Below, piece after piece: positions 1 through 5,217 of a stretch of 5,217 bases of DNA (position 1 is the stretch's first letter; each line of letters starts with the position of its first letter). A model generated the notes under the pieces. That model was not told where the DNA came from. It did no database searches and saw only the letters and a list, made by a program, of their open reading frames with translations. Source of the stretch: an uncultured Oxalobacter sp. (GTDB lineage: Bacteria; Pseudomonadota; Gammaproteobacteria; Burkholderiales; Burkholderiaceae_D). The stretch covers positions 1-5,217 of the forward strand of contig CALGGD010000363.1 in the NCBI GenBank assembly GCA_937916185.1, given 5' to 3'. The position numbers and the translations under genes were made by a program.

Positions 1-272
1 ATGACCAACGGCCTGCCGAACGCCTCCGCAGCACAGGCACGGGTATAGTCGTCCGGTGTTGAACCGATGCCGCCACAGCAGAACACAATATCGCCCGAAG
101 CATGGGTTTCTTTAAGCACCGCTGTGATGCGGGCTGGTTCATCCCCAAGATAACGCGCCCAGCCAAGCTGGAGCCCCCGTTGCCTCAACAGTCTGATGAC
201 GCTGCTGAAATGCCTGTCTGTGTATTTGCCGGAAAGGATTTCGTCACCGATGATGATAAGTCCGATTGTCAT
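1..272 (-). CDS. MoCF-domain molybdopterin-binding protein (CinA/MoaB-like), 5' part, cut by window edge
   Basis: The start ATG is the complement of 270-272, and the frame stays open for 90 codons to the left edge, so only the N-terminal third or so of the protein is present. The visible part begins MTIGLIIIGDEILSGKYTDR, a typical MoCF/CinA N-terminal strand and loop (residues 1-20). A second signature, CCGGIGSTPDD (about 65-75), matches the GGxGxxxDD loop that binds the molybdopterin or a nucleotide-like ligand in MoaB, MogA and CinA. In beta-proteobacteria the stand-alone form is usually annotated as competence/damage-inducible protein A or molybdopterin-binding protein, at about 250-270 residues, often without the CinA deamidase domain. 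Its exact substrate is not established. The Shine-Dalgarno sequence is weak. It diverges from the FKBP gene across a 124-base gap. Family assignment is firm; whether a C-terminal domain follows cannot be seen. Confidence 0.85.
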   Translation of the reverse strand, partial: MTIGLIIIGDEILSGKYTDRHFSSVIRLLRQRGLQLGWARYLGDEPARITAVLKETHASGDIVFCCGGIGSTPDDYTRACAAEAFGRPLV

Positions 273-314
273 GATGTTCTGTTTTCAGGAAGTCCATGGA
301 TGTTGCCCTCAATT

Positions 315-343
315 CTGACATATCATTGGACAGGTGGTATATT
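315..343 (+). promoter_or_regulatory. Predicted sigma70 promoter of the FKBP gene
   Basis: A -35 box CTGACA (315-320, 5 of 6 matches to TTGACA) is separated by exactly 17 bases from a -10 box TATATT (338-343, 5 of 6 matches to TATAAT). A TGG directly precedes the -10 box and gives it an extended -10 character. Transcription would begin near 349-351, leaving a leader of about 47 bases before the ATG at 397. That leader excludes the in-frame GTG at 334 as a start codon. The prediction rests on hexamer match and spacing only. Confidence 0.6.
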
Positions 344-349
344 GTCCAA
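326..349. repeat. Perfect 7-bp inverted repeat overlapping the promoter, candidate operator
   Basis: TTGGACA (326-332) and TGTCCAA (343-349) form a perfect 7-bp inverted repeat with a 10-base spacer. The left arm lies in the promoter spacer. The right arm overlaps the last base of the -10 box and reaches the predicted transcription start. A dimeric regulator bound here would block RNA polymerase, so an operator is a reasonable reading. It also lies between two divergent genes and could affect both. I do not recognise the sequence as the site of a named regulator. A chance dyad is possible. Confidence 0.35.
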
Positions 350-396
350 GGTTTTTGTTCCGCTCACGGGCGGATTTTCTGAGGAGGTTTTATCTT

Positions 397-723
397 ATGG
401 AAGAATTGAAGACGATGGCAAGGGGACTGCAGTACATCGACCATGTCATCGGAACAGGTACCGAAGTCGGCAGGGGCTCTCCCTACATCAGGGTACACTA
501 CACGGGCTGGCTGAAAAATCCAGATGGTTCCAAAGGGAAGAAATTTGACAGCAGTTTCGACCACAACCAGCCTTTCCGTTACCCATTCAACAGGGGGATG
601 AGAGCCGGTGGCCGCCGTACCCTGTATATCCCCAGTGACCTGGCATACGGACCAAACGGCATCGGCGGGGTGATCCCACCTAACGCTGACCTGATTTTTG
701 AAATCGAAGTCCTTGACGCCTGA
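397..723 (+). CDS. Small FKBP-type peptidyl-prolyl cis-trans isomerase with an internal in-frame deletion
   Basis: This 108-residue protein is a single FKBP domain with no signal peptide or membrane segment, so it is probably cytoplasmic. The family catalyses cis-trans isomerisation of X-Pro bonds. Visible family motifs are GLQY (10-13), VHYTGW (33-38), KFDSS (49-53), the bulge before the core GRRTLYIP (72-79), AYGPNGIGGVIPPNA (83-97) and the last strand IFEIEVLDA (100-108). The ATG at 397 was chosen because GAGGAGG (381-387) sits 9 bases upstream; an upstream GTG at 334 lies inside the promoter. Around residues 63-66 (PFNR) the protein passes directly from the PFxYP strand to GMRAGG. About 12-13 residues that normally read like GxGxVIxGWDEGV are missing, including the equivalents of FKBP12 Val55, Ile56 and Trp59 that line the active site. 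The frame is intact on both sides. Family certain; catalytic activity doubtful. Confidence 0.9.
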   Translation: MEELKTMARGLQYIDHVIGTGTEVGRGSPYIRVHYTGWLKNPDGSKGKKFDSSFDHNQPFRYPFNRGMRAGGRRTLYIPSDLAYGPNGIGGVIPPNADLIFEIEVLDA

Positions 724-735
724 CCATCTGCTGAA

Positions 736-1413
736 TCACAACAAACCCTGTTCGGCAAACGAACAGGTTTTGTTGCCTGCGACCACGATATGGTCAAGCA
801 CCGTCACATCCACCAGCCGCAACGCGTCTTTCAGCAATTGGGTCAGGTCGATATCCGCACGGCTGGGATCCGGCACGCCTGATGGATGGTTATGGGACAG
901 GATGACATTGGCGGCATTGAGGTTCAGCGCTTCCTTCACCACTTCGCGGGGATAGACACTGGTCCTGGTCAATGTCCCTTTGAACATCTCCCTGGCTTCA
1001 ATCAAACGGTTCTTGACATCGAGGAACAGGATGACAAACGACTCATATTTCCTGTTGTGGTAATGAAGCTGCAGATACCGTTTCACACTGTCAGAAGAAG
1101 TCAGGACAATTTCTTTCTGGCTGAGTTCTTCTGTCAGCAGCCGCTTTGAAATTTCCACAATCGCTGCCAGGAGCGTCATTTTGGCAACACCGATCCCTTT
1201 GACGCTTTTCAGTTCTGCTTCAGTTGCTGTCAGCAACGCAGAAAAGGAGCCGAAACGCGCCATGATCTCACGGCCAAGTTCCACCGCACTCTTTCCCCGG
1301 CTGCCCGTCCGCAGGAAAAGTGCCAGCAGTTCCGCATCAGTCAATGCACCGGCTCCCCGTTCCAACAGTTTTTCCCGGGGACGTTCATCAATCGGCCAGT
1401 CAGTGATTGCCAT
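736..1413 (-). CDS. radC: RadC family (UPF0758) JAMM/MPN+ domain protein
   Basis: The 225-residue length is normal for chromosomal RadC. The N-terminal part carries the conserved RPREKLLERGAGALTDAELL segment (11-30) and a helix-hairpin-helix motif around VKGIGVAK (71-78), suggesting DNA contact. The C-terminal half is the MPN+/JAMM metal-binding domain, with the candidate glutamate E157 in YPREVV, the SHNHPSG motif (H174, H176), and S184 and D187 in PSRADI. All expected metal ligands are present, so it should be an intact zinc-dependent hydrolase fold. The RadC family was historically linked to DNA repair, but its biochemical role in bacteria is unsettled. The start at 1411-1413 has AGGA about six bases upstream. 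It faces the FKBP gene tail to tail, with stop codons 12 bases apart, and diverges from ispH. Family assignment is secure; function is not. Confidence 0.95.
   Translation of the reverse strand: MAITDWPIDERPREKLLERGAGALTDAELLALFLRTGSRGKSAVELGREIMARFGSFSALLTATEAELKSVKGIGVAKMTLLAAIVEISKRLLTEELSQKEIVLTSSDSVKRYLQLHYHNRKYESFVILFLDVKNRLIEAREMFKGTLTRTSVYPREVVKEALNLNAANVILSHNHPSGVPDPSRADIDLTQLLKDALRLVDVTVLDHIVVAGNKTCSFAEQGLL
739..775. terminator. Hairpin terminator between the convergent FKBP and radC genes, embedded in the radC 3' end
   Basis: CAACAAACCCTGTTCG (739-754) pairs with CGAACAGGTTTTGTTG (760-775) across a five-base loop, with a single mismatch in 16 positions. In the plus-strand RNA the GC-rich core CCUGUUCG/CGAACAGG is followed directly by UUUUGUU, the classical form of an intrinsic terminator, so it should end FKBP transcription. 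In the minus-strand RNA the same stem is followed by a weaker U-rich run (GUUUGUUGU), so some termination of radC is also possible. The hairpin lies wholly within the last twelve or so sense codons of radC, about 15 bases beyond the FKBP stop codon. Confidence 0.75.
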
Positions 1414-1496
1414 AGGATGTCCTATAATGTCAGGGATTGAGACGACGGCACCATAACCTATGGAACCGTTTGGGATATTGTACTGAATTTTCCAGC
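1414..1496. promoter_or_regulatory. Divergent radC/ispH intergenic region, promoters not clearly resolved
   Basis: These 83 bases must hold the promoters of two divergent genes. On the plus strand a perfect TATAAT occurs at 1423-1428, but no acceptable -35 box lies 16-18 bases upstream and no TGn extension is present. On the minus strand TACAAT (complement of 1477-1482) matches 5 of 6 positions of a -10 box, again without a good -35. The region is therefore likely to be regulatory by position, and the individual hexamers are weak candidates. No ribosome binding site of usual strength precedes the ispH ATG. Confidence 0.3.
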
Positions 1497-2444
1497 ATGA
1501 AACTGATTCTTGCCCAACCCCGTGGTTTCTGTGCTGGCGTAAAACGCGCCATCGAAACGGTTGAACGGGCGCTTGCCCTGTTCGGGCCGCCCATTTACGT
1601 CAGGCATGAAATCGTCCATAACACCTATGTGGTCGGCAACCTGCGGGAAAAAGGAGCCGTTTTCATTGAAGACCTGGATGAAGTCCCGCCTGGCAGTATC
1701 CTGATTTTCTCCGCACACGGGGTTTCCCGTACCATCCGCCAGGATGCCGAGGCAAGAAACCTGACCCTGTTTGACGCCACCTGCCCATTGGTGACCAAAG
1801 TCCATGCCGAAGTCCACCGTAAACGGCTTGAAGGACATGATGTGATTGTCATCGGACATAAAGGGCACCCTGAAGTGGAAGGCACTTTGGGGCAGTCTGG
1901 AACCGGTATGCATCTTGTCAGCCATATCGAGGACATTGACGGGATTTCAGTTCCAGACCCGGACAAGGTCGCCTATGTTTCCCAGACAACACTGTCAGTG
2001 GATGACACTGCCACCATCATCGATGCCCTGAAAAAACGGTGGCCGAAGATTTCCCCTCCCCCCAGGAGCGATATCTGCTATGCAACCACCAACCGCCAGG
2101 AAGCAGTCAGACAGCTGGCCAGACAGACAGGAATGATTCTGGTCGTCGGCAGTGCGAACAGCTCCAATTCAAACCGTTTAAGGGAAATGGCGGAAAGAAA
2201 TGGAGCCAAAGCGCACATGGTGGACAATGCGTCCCAGATTCAACCCGCCTGGCTGGCTGGACATGAATGCATCGGCATTACAGCAGGCGCCTCCGCACCT
2301 GAAATCCTGGTCCAGGAAATCGTTGGCCTGTTGACCAGTTATGGGTACAACGAGGTCAGCGAGCTGGAAGGTATGCAGGAGACCATCTTTTTCGGTTTGC
2401 CCAAAGGGCTCCGTCCTTCCGGCCAGCATGGGGAAGGGCGATAG
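1497..2444 (+). CDS. ispH: 4-hydroxy-3-methylbut-2-enyl diphosphate reductase
   Basis: IspH (LytB) performs the last step of the MEP pathway, reducing HMBPP to IPP and DMAPP with a [4Fe-4S] cluster in the cytoplasm. The protein is 315 residues, close to the 316 of the E. coli enzyme. The three cluster cysteines are present at C12 ([11 protein letters not shown]), C96 ([11 protein letters not shown]) and C194 ([10 protein letters not shown]). The diphosphate-binding residues are also there: H41 in [10 protein letters not shown]74 in SAHGVS, H124 with the catalytic E126 in GHPEVEG, the S222/N224 cluster in NSSNSNRL, and S266 in TAGASAPE. The ATG at 1497 gives the canonical N-terminus [15 protein letters not shown]; the frame extends upstream only to a TTG at 1437 that would add 20 unconserved residues. 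There is no clear Shine-Dalgarno sequence, so translation may be modest or leader-dependent. All catalytic residues are intact. Confidence 0.97.
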   Translation: MKLILAQPRGFCAGVKRAIETVERALALFGPPIYVRHEIVHNTYVVGNLREKGAVFIEDLDEVPPGSILIFSAHGVSRTIRQDAEARNLTLFDATCPLVTKVHAEVHRKRLEGHDVIVIGHKGHPEVEGTLGQSGTGMHLVSHIEDIDGISVPDPDKVAYVSQTTLSVDDTATIIDALKKRWPKISPPPRSDICYATTNRQEAVRQLARQTGMILVVGSANSSNSNRLREMAERNGAKAHMVDNASQIQPAWLAGHECIGITAGASAPEILVQEIVGLLTSYGYNEVSELEGMQETIFFGLPKGLRPSGQHGEGR

Positions 2445-2485
2445 TCCCCTCCGGCAATGAATGCCCTGCCTGCCGCCCGGCTTCC

Positions 2486-2515
2486 CTGAAAATGACCTTG
2501 ATTGTATGGTAGAAT
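2486..2515 (+). promoter_or_regulatory. Predicted extended -10 promoter of the yebC-purD-nadD unit
   Basis: In the 110-base gap after ispH, TAGAAT (2510-2515, 5 of 6 matches to TATAAT) is immediately preceded by TGG (2507-2509), the extended -10 element. CTGAAA (2486-2491, 4 of 6 matches to TTGACA) lies 18 bases upstream. Transcription would start near 2522, about 33 bases before the yebC ATG. No convincing intrinsic terminator for ispH was seen in the gap, so read-through from ispH is also possible. Confidence 0.45.
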
Positions 2516-2554
2516 CAGAGGTTATCCGAATCAACTTTTCATGGGAAGAAAAAC

Positions 2555-3289
2555 ATGTCCGGACACAGTAAATGGGCTAACATCAAACACAAGAAAGCGG
2601 CGGCAGATGCGAAACGTGGCAAAATCTGGACCCGTCTGATCAAGGAAATCACCGTTGCCGCCCGCCTTGGCGGGGGAGACATCGACAGCAACCCCCGCCT
2701 GCGTCTGGCAGCAGACAAGGCTTTTGCCGCCAATATGCCTAAGGAAAATGTGAAACGGGCCATTGCCCGTGGCACTGGCACCCTGGACGGCGTGAACTAT
2801 GAAGAAGTCCGCTATGAAGGCTATGGCATCAATGGTGCGGCAATCATTGTTGACTGCCTGACAGACAACCGTGTCAGGACGGTTGCCGATGTCCGCCATG
2901 CTTTCACCAAATATGGCGGCAACATGGGAACGGCCGGTTCCGTGGCTTTCCAGTTCAAGCACTGCGGCCAGCTGATGTTCGCACCAGGCACCGATGAAGA
3001 GGCATTGATGGAAGCCGCGCTGGAAGCCGGTGCCGATGATGTCATCACAGACGAAGAAGGCGGTATTGAGGTCATCTGTGAACCCAACAACTTCGTCGCT
3101 GTCAAAGAAGCTATTGAAGCCGCCGGTTTCACGCCTGAAGTCGCTGAGGTTATCATGAAACCTGAAAACGAGACTGAATTCACTGGCGAGGCTGCGGAAA
3201 AAATGCAGAAACTCCTGGATGCCCTTGAAGACCTGGATGATGTCCAGGAAGTCTACACCAACGCCATCATTGACAATGGTGACGACTGA
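2555..3289 (+). CDS. yebC: YebC/PmpR (TACO1) family gene expression regulator
   Basis: The 244-residue protein matches the YebC/PmpR family over its full length. It starts with the hallmark [16 protein letters not shown], followed by [15 protein letters not shown] (18-32), NPRLRLA (46-52), [11 protein letters not shown] (60-70), [20 protein letters not shown] (87-106) and [14 protein letters not shown] (121-134). These cover the N-terminal helical domain and the start of the two alpha/beta domains, and the tail is acidic ([10 protein letters not shown], 225-234). The family was described first as DNA-binding transcription regulators (PmpR); newer work on YebC and mitochondrial TACO1 points to a role in translating difficult proline-rich stretches. 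The sequence does not decide between these roles. The ATG has GGAAG (2544-2548) upstream; an ATG at 2541 is out of frame. purD follows after 54 bases. Confidence 0.95.
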   Translation: MSGHSKWANIKHKKAAADAKRGKIWTRLIKEITVAARLGGGDIDSNPRLRLAADKAFAANMPKENVKRAIARGTGTLDGVNYEEVRYEGYGINGAAIIVDCLTDNRVRTVADVRHAFTKYGGNMGTAGSVAFQFKHCGQLMFAPGTDEEALMEAALEAGADDVITDEEGGIEVICEPNNFVAVKEAIEAAGFTPEVAEVIMKPENETEFTGEAAEKMQKLLDALEDLDDVQEVYTNAIIDNGDD

Positions 3290-3293
3290 ACAT

Positions 3294-3304
3294 CCGATAA
3301 TCGG
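3294..3304. repeat. Short palindrome in the yebC-purD gap
   Basis: CCGATAATCGG is a perfect 5-bp inverted repeat around a single central base, just after the yebC stop codon. It has no T-run behind it, so it is not an intrinsic terminator. It does not resemble the PurR operator of enteric bacteria. It could be a small operator, a processing stem or chance. Confidence 0.2.
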
Positions 3305-3343
3305 CTGCTGAACCGTTTTGAACAACACCGTTAGGAATATCTG

Positions 3344-4627
3344 ATGAAGATTCTTGTGATTGGTTCCGGAGGACGCGAACATGCATTGGCATGGAAGCTG
3401 GCACAGTCTGAAAAAGTGGGGAAAGTATTCGTTGCACCGGGCAATGGAGGAACCGCATTGGAGGACAGGCTGGAGAACATCGCTGTTTCAAGCTCTGATG
3501 CACTGGCGGATTTTGCAGAACAGAACCGCATAGCCCTGACTGTCGTCGGCCCTGAAGCCCCCCTGGCAGCAGGTATTGTCAACACTTTCCGTGCCCGTGG
3601 GCTGAAAATCTTTGGCCCGACCAAAGAAGCCGCCCAGCTTGAGAGTTCAAAGGATTTCGCCAAGGCATTCATGAAACGGCACAATGTGCCTACGGCAGAT
3701 TACCAGACCTTCACAGACCCAGAGCAGGCGCATCAGTATATCGATGCAAAAGGCGCCCCGATCGTCATCAAGGCAGACGGCCTCGCTGCCGGCAAGGGTG
3801 TGATTGTCGCCACTTCCCTGCAGCAGGCGCATGAAGCTGTGAACATGATGCTGGCAGGCAATAAATTCGGGGAAGCCGGATCCCGGGTGGTCATCGAAGA
3901 ATTCCTCGAAGGTGAAGAAGCCAGTTTCATTGTCCTGGTCGATGGCAAGAACATCCTCCCATTGGCAACCAGTCAGGATCACAAGCGCCTGGAAGACCAT
4001 GATGAAGGTCCCAATACCGGTGGGATGGGCGCATATTCCCCTGCCCCGATTGTGACCCCATCGCTGCATGCAAAAATCCTCAGGGAAATCATCGTGCCGA
4101 CAGTAAACGGCATGCGCAGTGATGGCATCCCTTTCACCGGCTTCCTGTACGCCGGCCTGATGATTGACAAAGAAGGCAATCCCAAGACACTGGAATTCAA
4201 CTGCCGTATGGGTGACCCGGAAACCCAACCCATCATGTCCCGTCTGAAAAGTGACCTTGCAACAGTCCTTGAGCATGGCGTGAACGGGACATTGGATCAG
4301 GTCGAACTGGCTTGGGACAGGCGTATTGCATTGGGTGTTGTCCTTGCTGCGGCAGGCTATCCTGACAGCCCGCAGAAAGGAGCCGTCATCACCGGCATTC
4401 CCGCTGAAACGGAAAACGGCAAGGTTTTCCATGCTGGGACGAAGCTGGATGACGCAGGCAACCTGCTGGTTTCTGGTGGCAGGGTCCTTTGTGCAGTCGG
4501 TCTTGCCGACACCATGCGTTCTGCCCAGCAGAGTGCCTACCGGTTGGTCGAAGCCATCCACTTTGAAGGTGTCCAGTACCGCAGGGATATCGGCTGGCGT
4601 GCATTGAAACCCCATGAAACCGTCTGA
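3344..4627 (+). CDS. purD: Phosphoribosylamine-glycine ligase (GAR synthetase)
   Basis: PurD joins 5-phosphoribosylamine and glycine with ATP to give GAR, the second step of de novo purine synthesis in the cytoplasm. At 427 residues it matches the usual monofunctional bacterial enzyme (about 420-430). The N-terminal domain opens with MKILVIGSGGREHALAWKL and contains VVGPEAPLAAG (67-77). The ATP-grasp fold shows IVIKADGLAAGKGV (140-153), VIEEFLEGEEASF (183-195), the family signature RLEDHDEGPNTGGMGAYSP (215-233) and the metal-binding strand LEFNCRMGDPETQP (283-296). The C-terminal domain ends in VQYRRDIGWRAL (410-421). The ATG is preceded by AGGA (3333-3336) at seven bases. nadD begins 12 bases downstream, so the two are almost certainly co-transcribed. 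In aerobic relatives I recall hemF between purD and nadD; it is absent here. Confidence 0.97.
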   Translation: MKILVIGSGGREHALAWKLAQSEKVGKVFVAPGNGGTALEDRLENIAVSSSDALADFAEQNRIALTVVGPEAPLAAGIVNTFRARGLKIFGPTKEAAQLESSKDFAKAFMKRHNVPTADYQTFTDPEQAHQYIDAKGAPIVIKADGLAAGKGVIVATSLQQAHEAVNMMLAGNKFGEAGSRVVIEEFLEGEEASFIVLVDGKNILPLATSQDHKRLEDHDEGPNTGGMGAYSPAPIVTPSLHAKILREIIVPTVNGMRSDGIPFTGFLYAGLMIDKEGNPKTLEFNCRMGDPETQPIMSRLKSDLATVLEHGVNGTLDQVELAWDRRIALGVVLAAAGYPDSPQKGAVITGIPAETENGKVFHAGTKLDDAGNLLVSGGRVLCAVGLADTMRSAQQSAYRLVEAIHFEGVQYRRDIGWRALKPHETV

Positions 4628-4628
4628 C

Positions 4629-4634
4629 AAAGGA
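4629..4634 (+). promoter_or_regulatory. Ribosome binding site that decides the TTG start of nadD
   Basis: AAAGGA lies five bases upstream of TTG at 4640. The nearest in-frame ATG, at 4655, has only an A-rich stretch at the same distance and would leave just three residues before the GGSFDPVH motif. NadD proteins usually have about eight or nine residues there, which the TTG start supplies. Confidence 0.6.
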
Positions 4635-4639
4635 TTGAA

Positions 4640-5182
4640 TTGACGCAAAAATGCATGTTGCTGCTTGGAGGCAGTTTTGATCCCGTCCACTCAGGACATG
4701 TTGAGCTTGGCAGATATTTCTGCCAGCTCTTCAGGACAGATGCATTGCGTCTCATCCCGGCGGGAAACCCTTGGCAGAAGCCTTCATTGTCTGCATCGCC
4801 TGACCACCGCATCGCCATGCTGGAACAGGCTTTTGCAGATTCTGGGTTGGCTTTCACCATCGACCATCAGGAAATCGACCGTCCGGGGGCTACTTATTCA
4901 TTCGATACGCTGTCGAACATCCGCAAGGAAGTCGGGGAGCAGGTCTCTCTGGTGTTCCTGATGGGGGCTGACCAGCTGCACCGCCTGCATACCTGGCACC
5001 GATGGCGTGAACTGCTGAACCAGACAAACTTTGCTGTTACAACACGGCCAGGATCACCAGAACCATTGAAAGGACTGCCCCCAGAAACCATGGAAATGAT
5101 CCTTCCACATATCGCTGAACCAGATGAAATTGCATCAGTCCCAGCGGGAACTGGTGACGACCGAAGAATATACCGAATTTGA
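4640..5182 (+). CDS. nadD: Nicotinate-nucleotide adenylyltransferase, C-terminal region lost or replaced
   Basis: NadD adenylylates nicotinic acid mononucleotide to deamido-NAD in NAD biosynthesis. The nucleotidyltransferase core is clear: GGSFDPVHSGH (10-20) carries the two histidines of the HxGH motif (H17, H20), IPAGNPWQKP (39-48) follows, then RPGATYSFDTL (81-91), FLMGADQL (106-113), LHTWHRW (116-122) and RPG (136-138). The open frame ends at residue 180, against about 210-220 in the family. The ISATxxR motif near the C-terminus, which contacts the nucleotide, is absent. Similarity to NadD stops around PAGT (168-171, near base 5150); the last nine residues (GDDRRIYRI) look like out-of-frame translation. 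The TTG start is supported by AAAGGA at 4629-4634. Gene identity is certain. As written the enzyme should be inactive, yet a NAD synthesis gene is normally essential, so a join artefact must be considered. Confidence 0.88.
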   Translation: MTQKCMLLLGGSFDPVHSGHVELGRYFCQLFRTDALRLIPAGNPWQKPSLSASPDHRIAMLEQAFADSGLAFTIDHQEIDRPGATYSFDTLSNIRKEVGEQVSLVFLMGADQLHRLHTWHRWRELLNQTNFAVTTRPGSPEPLKGLPPETMEMILPHIAEPDEIASVPAGTGDDRRIYRI

Positions 5183-5217
5183 ATTGGTCATGCGCCCCCC
5201 GACTGACTTCAAGGCGC
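5150..5217 (+). other. Unassigned sequence at right edge after the break in NadD similarity
   Basis: From about 5150 on, the NadD frame is no longer NadD-like and stops at 5182. The +1 frame is open from 5099 to the window end and from about 5148 reads like real protein: ELVTTEEYTEFELVM followed by RPPTDFKA. This is not NadD, nor the start of rsfS, which usually follows nadD. The pattern LVTTxEYxxFEL resembles a strand region of DUF1080 (3-keto-disaccharide hydrolase) proteins, but 20-odd residues are too few to assign a family. No start codon with a ribosome binding site lies within this frame, so if coding it would be the interior of another gene. Confidence 0.3.

Noticed and set aside
359..378. 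Small hairpin TCCGC/GCGGA followed by TTTT in the FKBP leader
   Set aside because: A five-base stem with a six-base loop is too weak to claim as an attenuator, and the ribosome binding site follows immediately.
334..396. Upstream GTG start for the FKBP gene at 334
   Set aside because: The GTG lies inside the predicted promoter and has no ribosome binding site, while ATG 397 has GAGGAGG nine bases upstream and gives the expected N-terminus.
102..548. Plus-strand open frame of 148 codons at the left
   Set aside because: It overlaps the MoCF gene in antisense and FKBP in another frame. Both overlapped proteins are recognisable and this one is not.
2430..2476. Possible ispH terminator stems (GGGGA/TCCCC and CGGCA/TGCCG)
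   Set aside because: Stems are only 5 bp with long loops and no T-run follows, so intrinsic termination is not supported.
2531..3382. Minus-strand open frame of 283 codons antisense to yebC
   Set aside because: It spans yebC, which matches its family end to end. The antisense peptide shows no family motif, and the frame stays open because of the codon bias of yebC.
3647..4690. Minus-strand open frame of 347 codons antisense to purD and the start of nadD
   Set aside because: It is complementary to conserved purD sequence and crosses into nadD. The translation is rich in Cys, His and Phe without a recognisable domain, and it has no supported start.
1..5217. CRISPR array, insertion sequence, tRNA, prophage or toxin-antitoxin locus
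   Set aside because: No regularly spaced repeats, transposase motifs, tRNA-like cloverleaf or small paired genes were seen on either strand. Gaps between genes are all under about 125 bases.

Overview
This window looks like ordinary chromosomal housekeeping DNA from a beta-proteobacterium (Burkholderiales). The Oxalobacteraceae are most likely, and an Oxalobacter-like anaerobe is my best guess. The protein sequences (YebC, PurD, IspH, RadC, a short FKBP) have a beta-proteobacterial character, base composition looks close to half G+C by eye, and the gene order matches what I recall for this group. The genus is an inference that only a database search could confirm.

Layout, left to right: the 5' part of a MoCF-type (CinA/MoaB-like) molybdopterin-binding protein on the minus strand, cut by the left edge (1-272). 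Next comes a divergent intergenic region with a well-formed sigma70-type promoter overlaid by a 24-bp inverted repeat. It drives a small cytoplasmic FKBP-type prolyl isomerase on the plus strand (397-723). A strong hairpin terminator (739-775) ends that unit and lies inside the last codons of radC, which converges from the minus strand (736-1413). radC and ispH (1497-2444, last step of the MEP isoprenoid pathway) diverge from an 83-bp gap. An extended -10 type promoter (2486-2515) precedes a compact plus-strand block of yebC (2555-3289), purD (3344-4627) and nadD (4640 to about 5150), with gaps of 54 and 12 bases, probably one operon.

The genes share no single pathway: prolyl isomerisation, DNA-repair-associated RadC, isoprenoid synthesis, YebC-family gene expression control, purine synthesis and NAD synthesis. 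I found no CRISPR array, insertion sequence, prophage, RNA gene or defence or toxin system, and no previously undescribed multi-gene system.

Three points deserve attention. (1) The FKBP lacks about 12-13 residues of its core, including the VIxGWDEG segment that holds the active-site tryptophan. (2) purD is followed directly by nadD, without the hemF that I recall lying between them in aerobic relatives, which would fit an anaerobe. (3) nadD loses its conserved C-terminal ISATxxR region. Near 5150 the sequence stops resembling NadD, and a different reading frame runs open to the right edge. This is either a real rearrangement or an assembly join at a sequence end.
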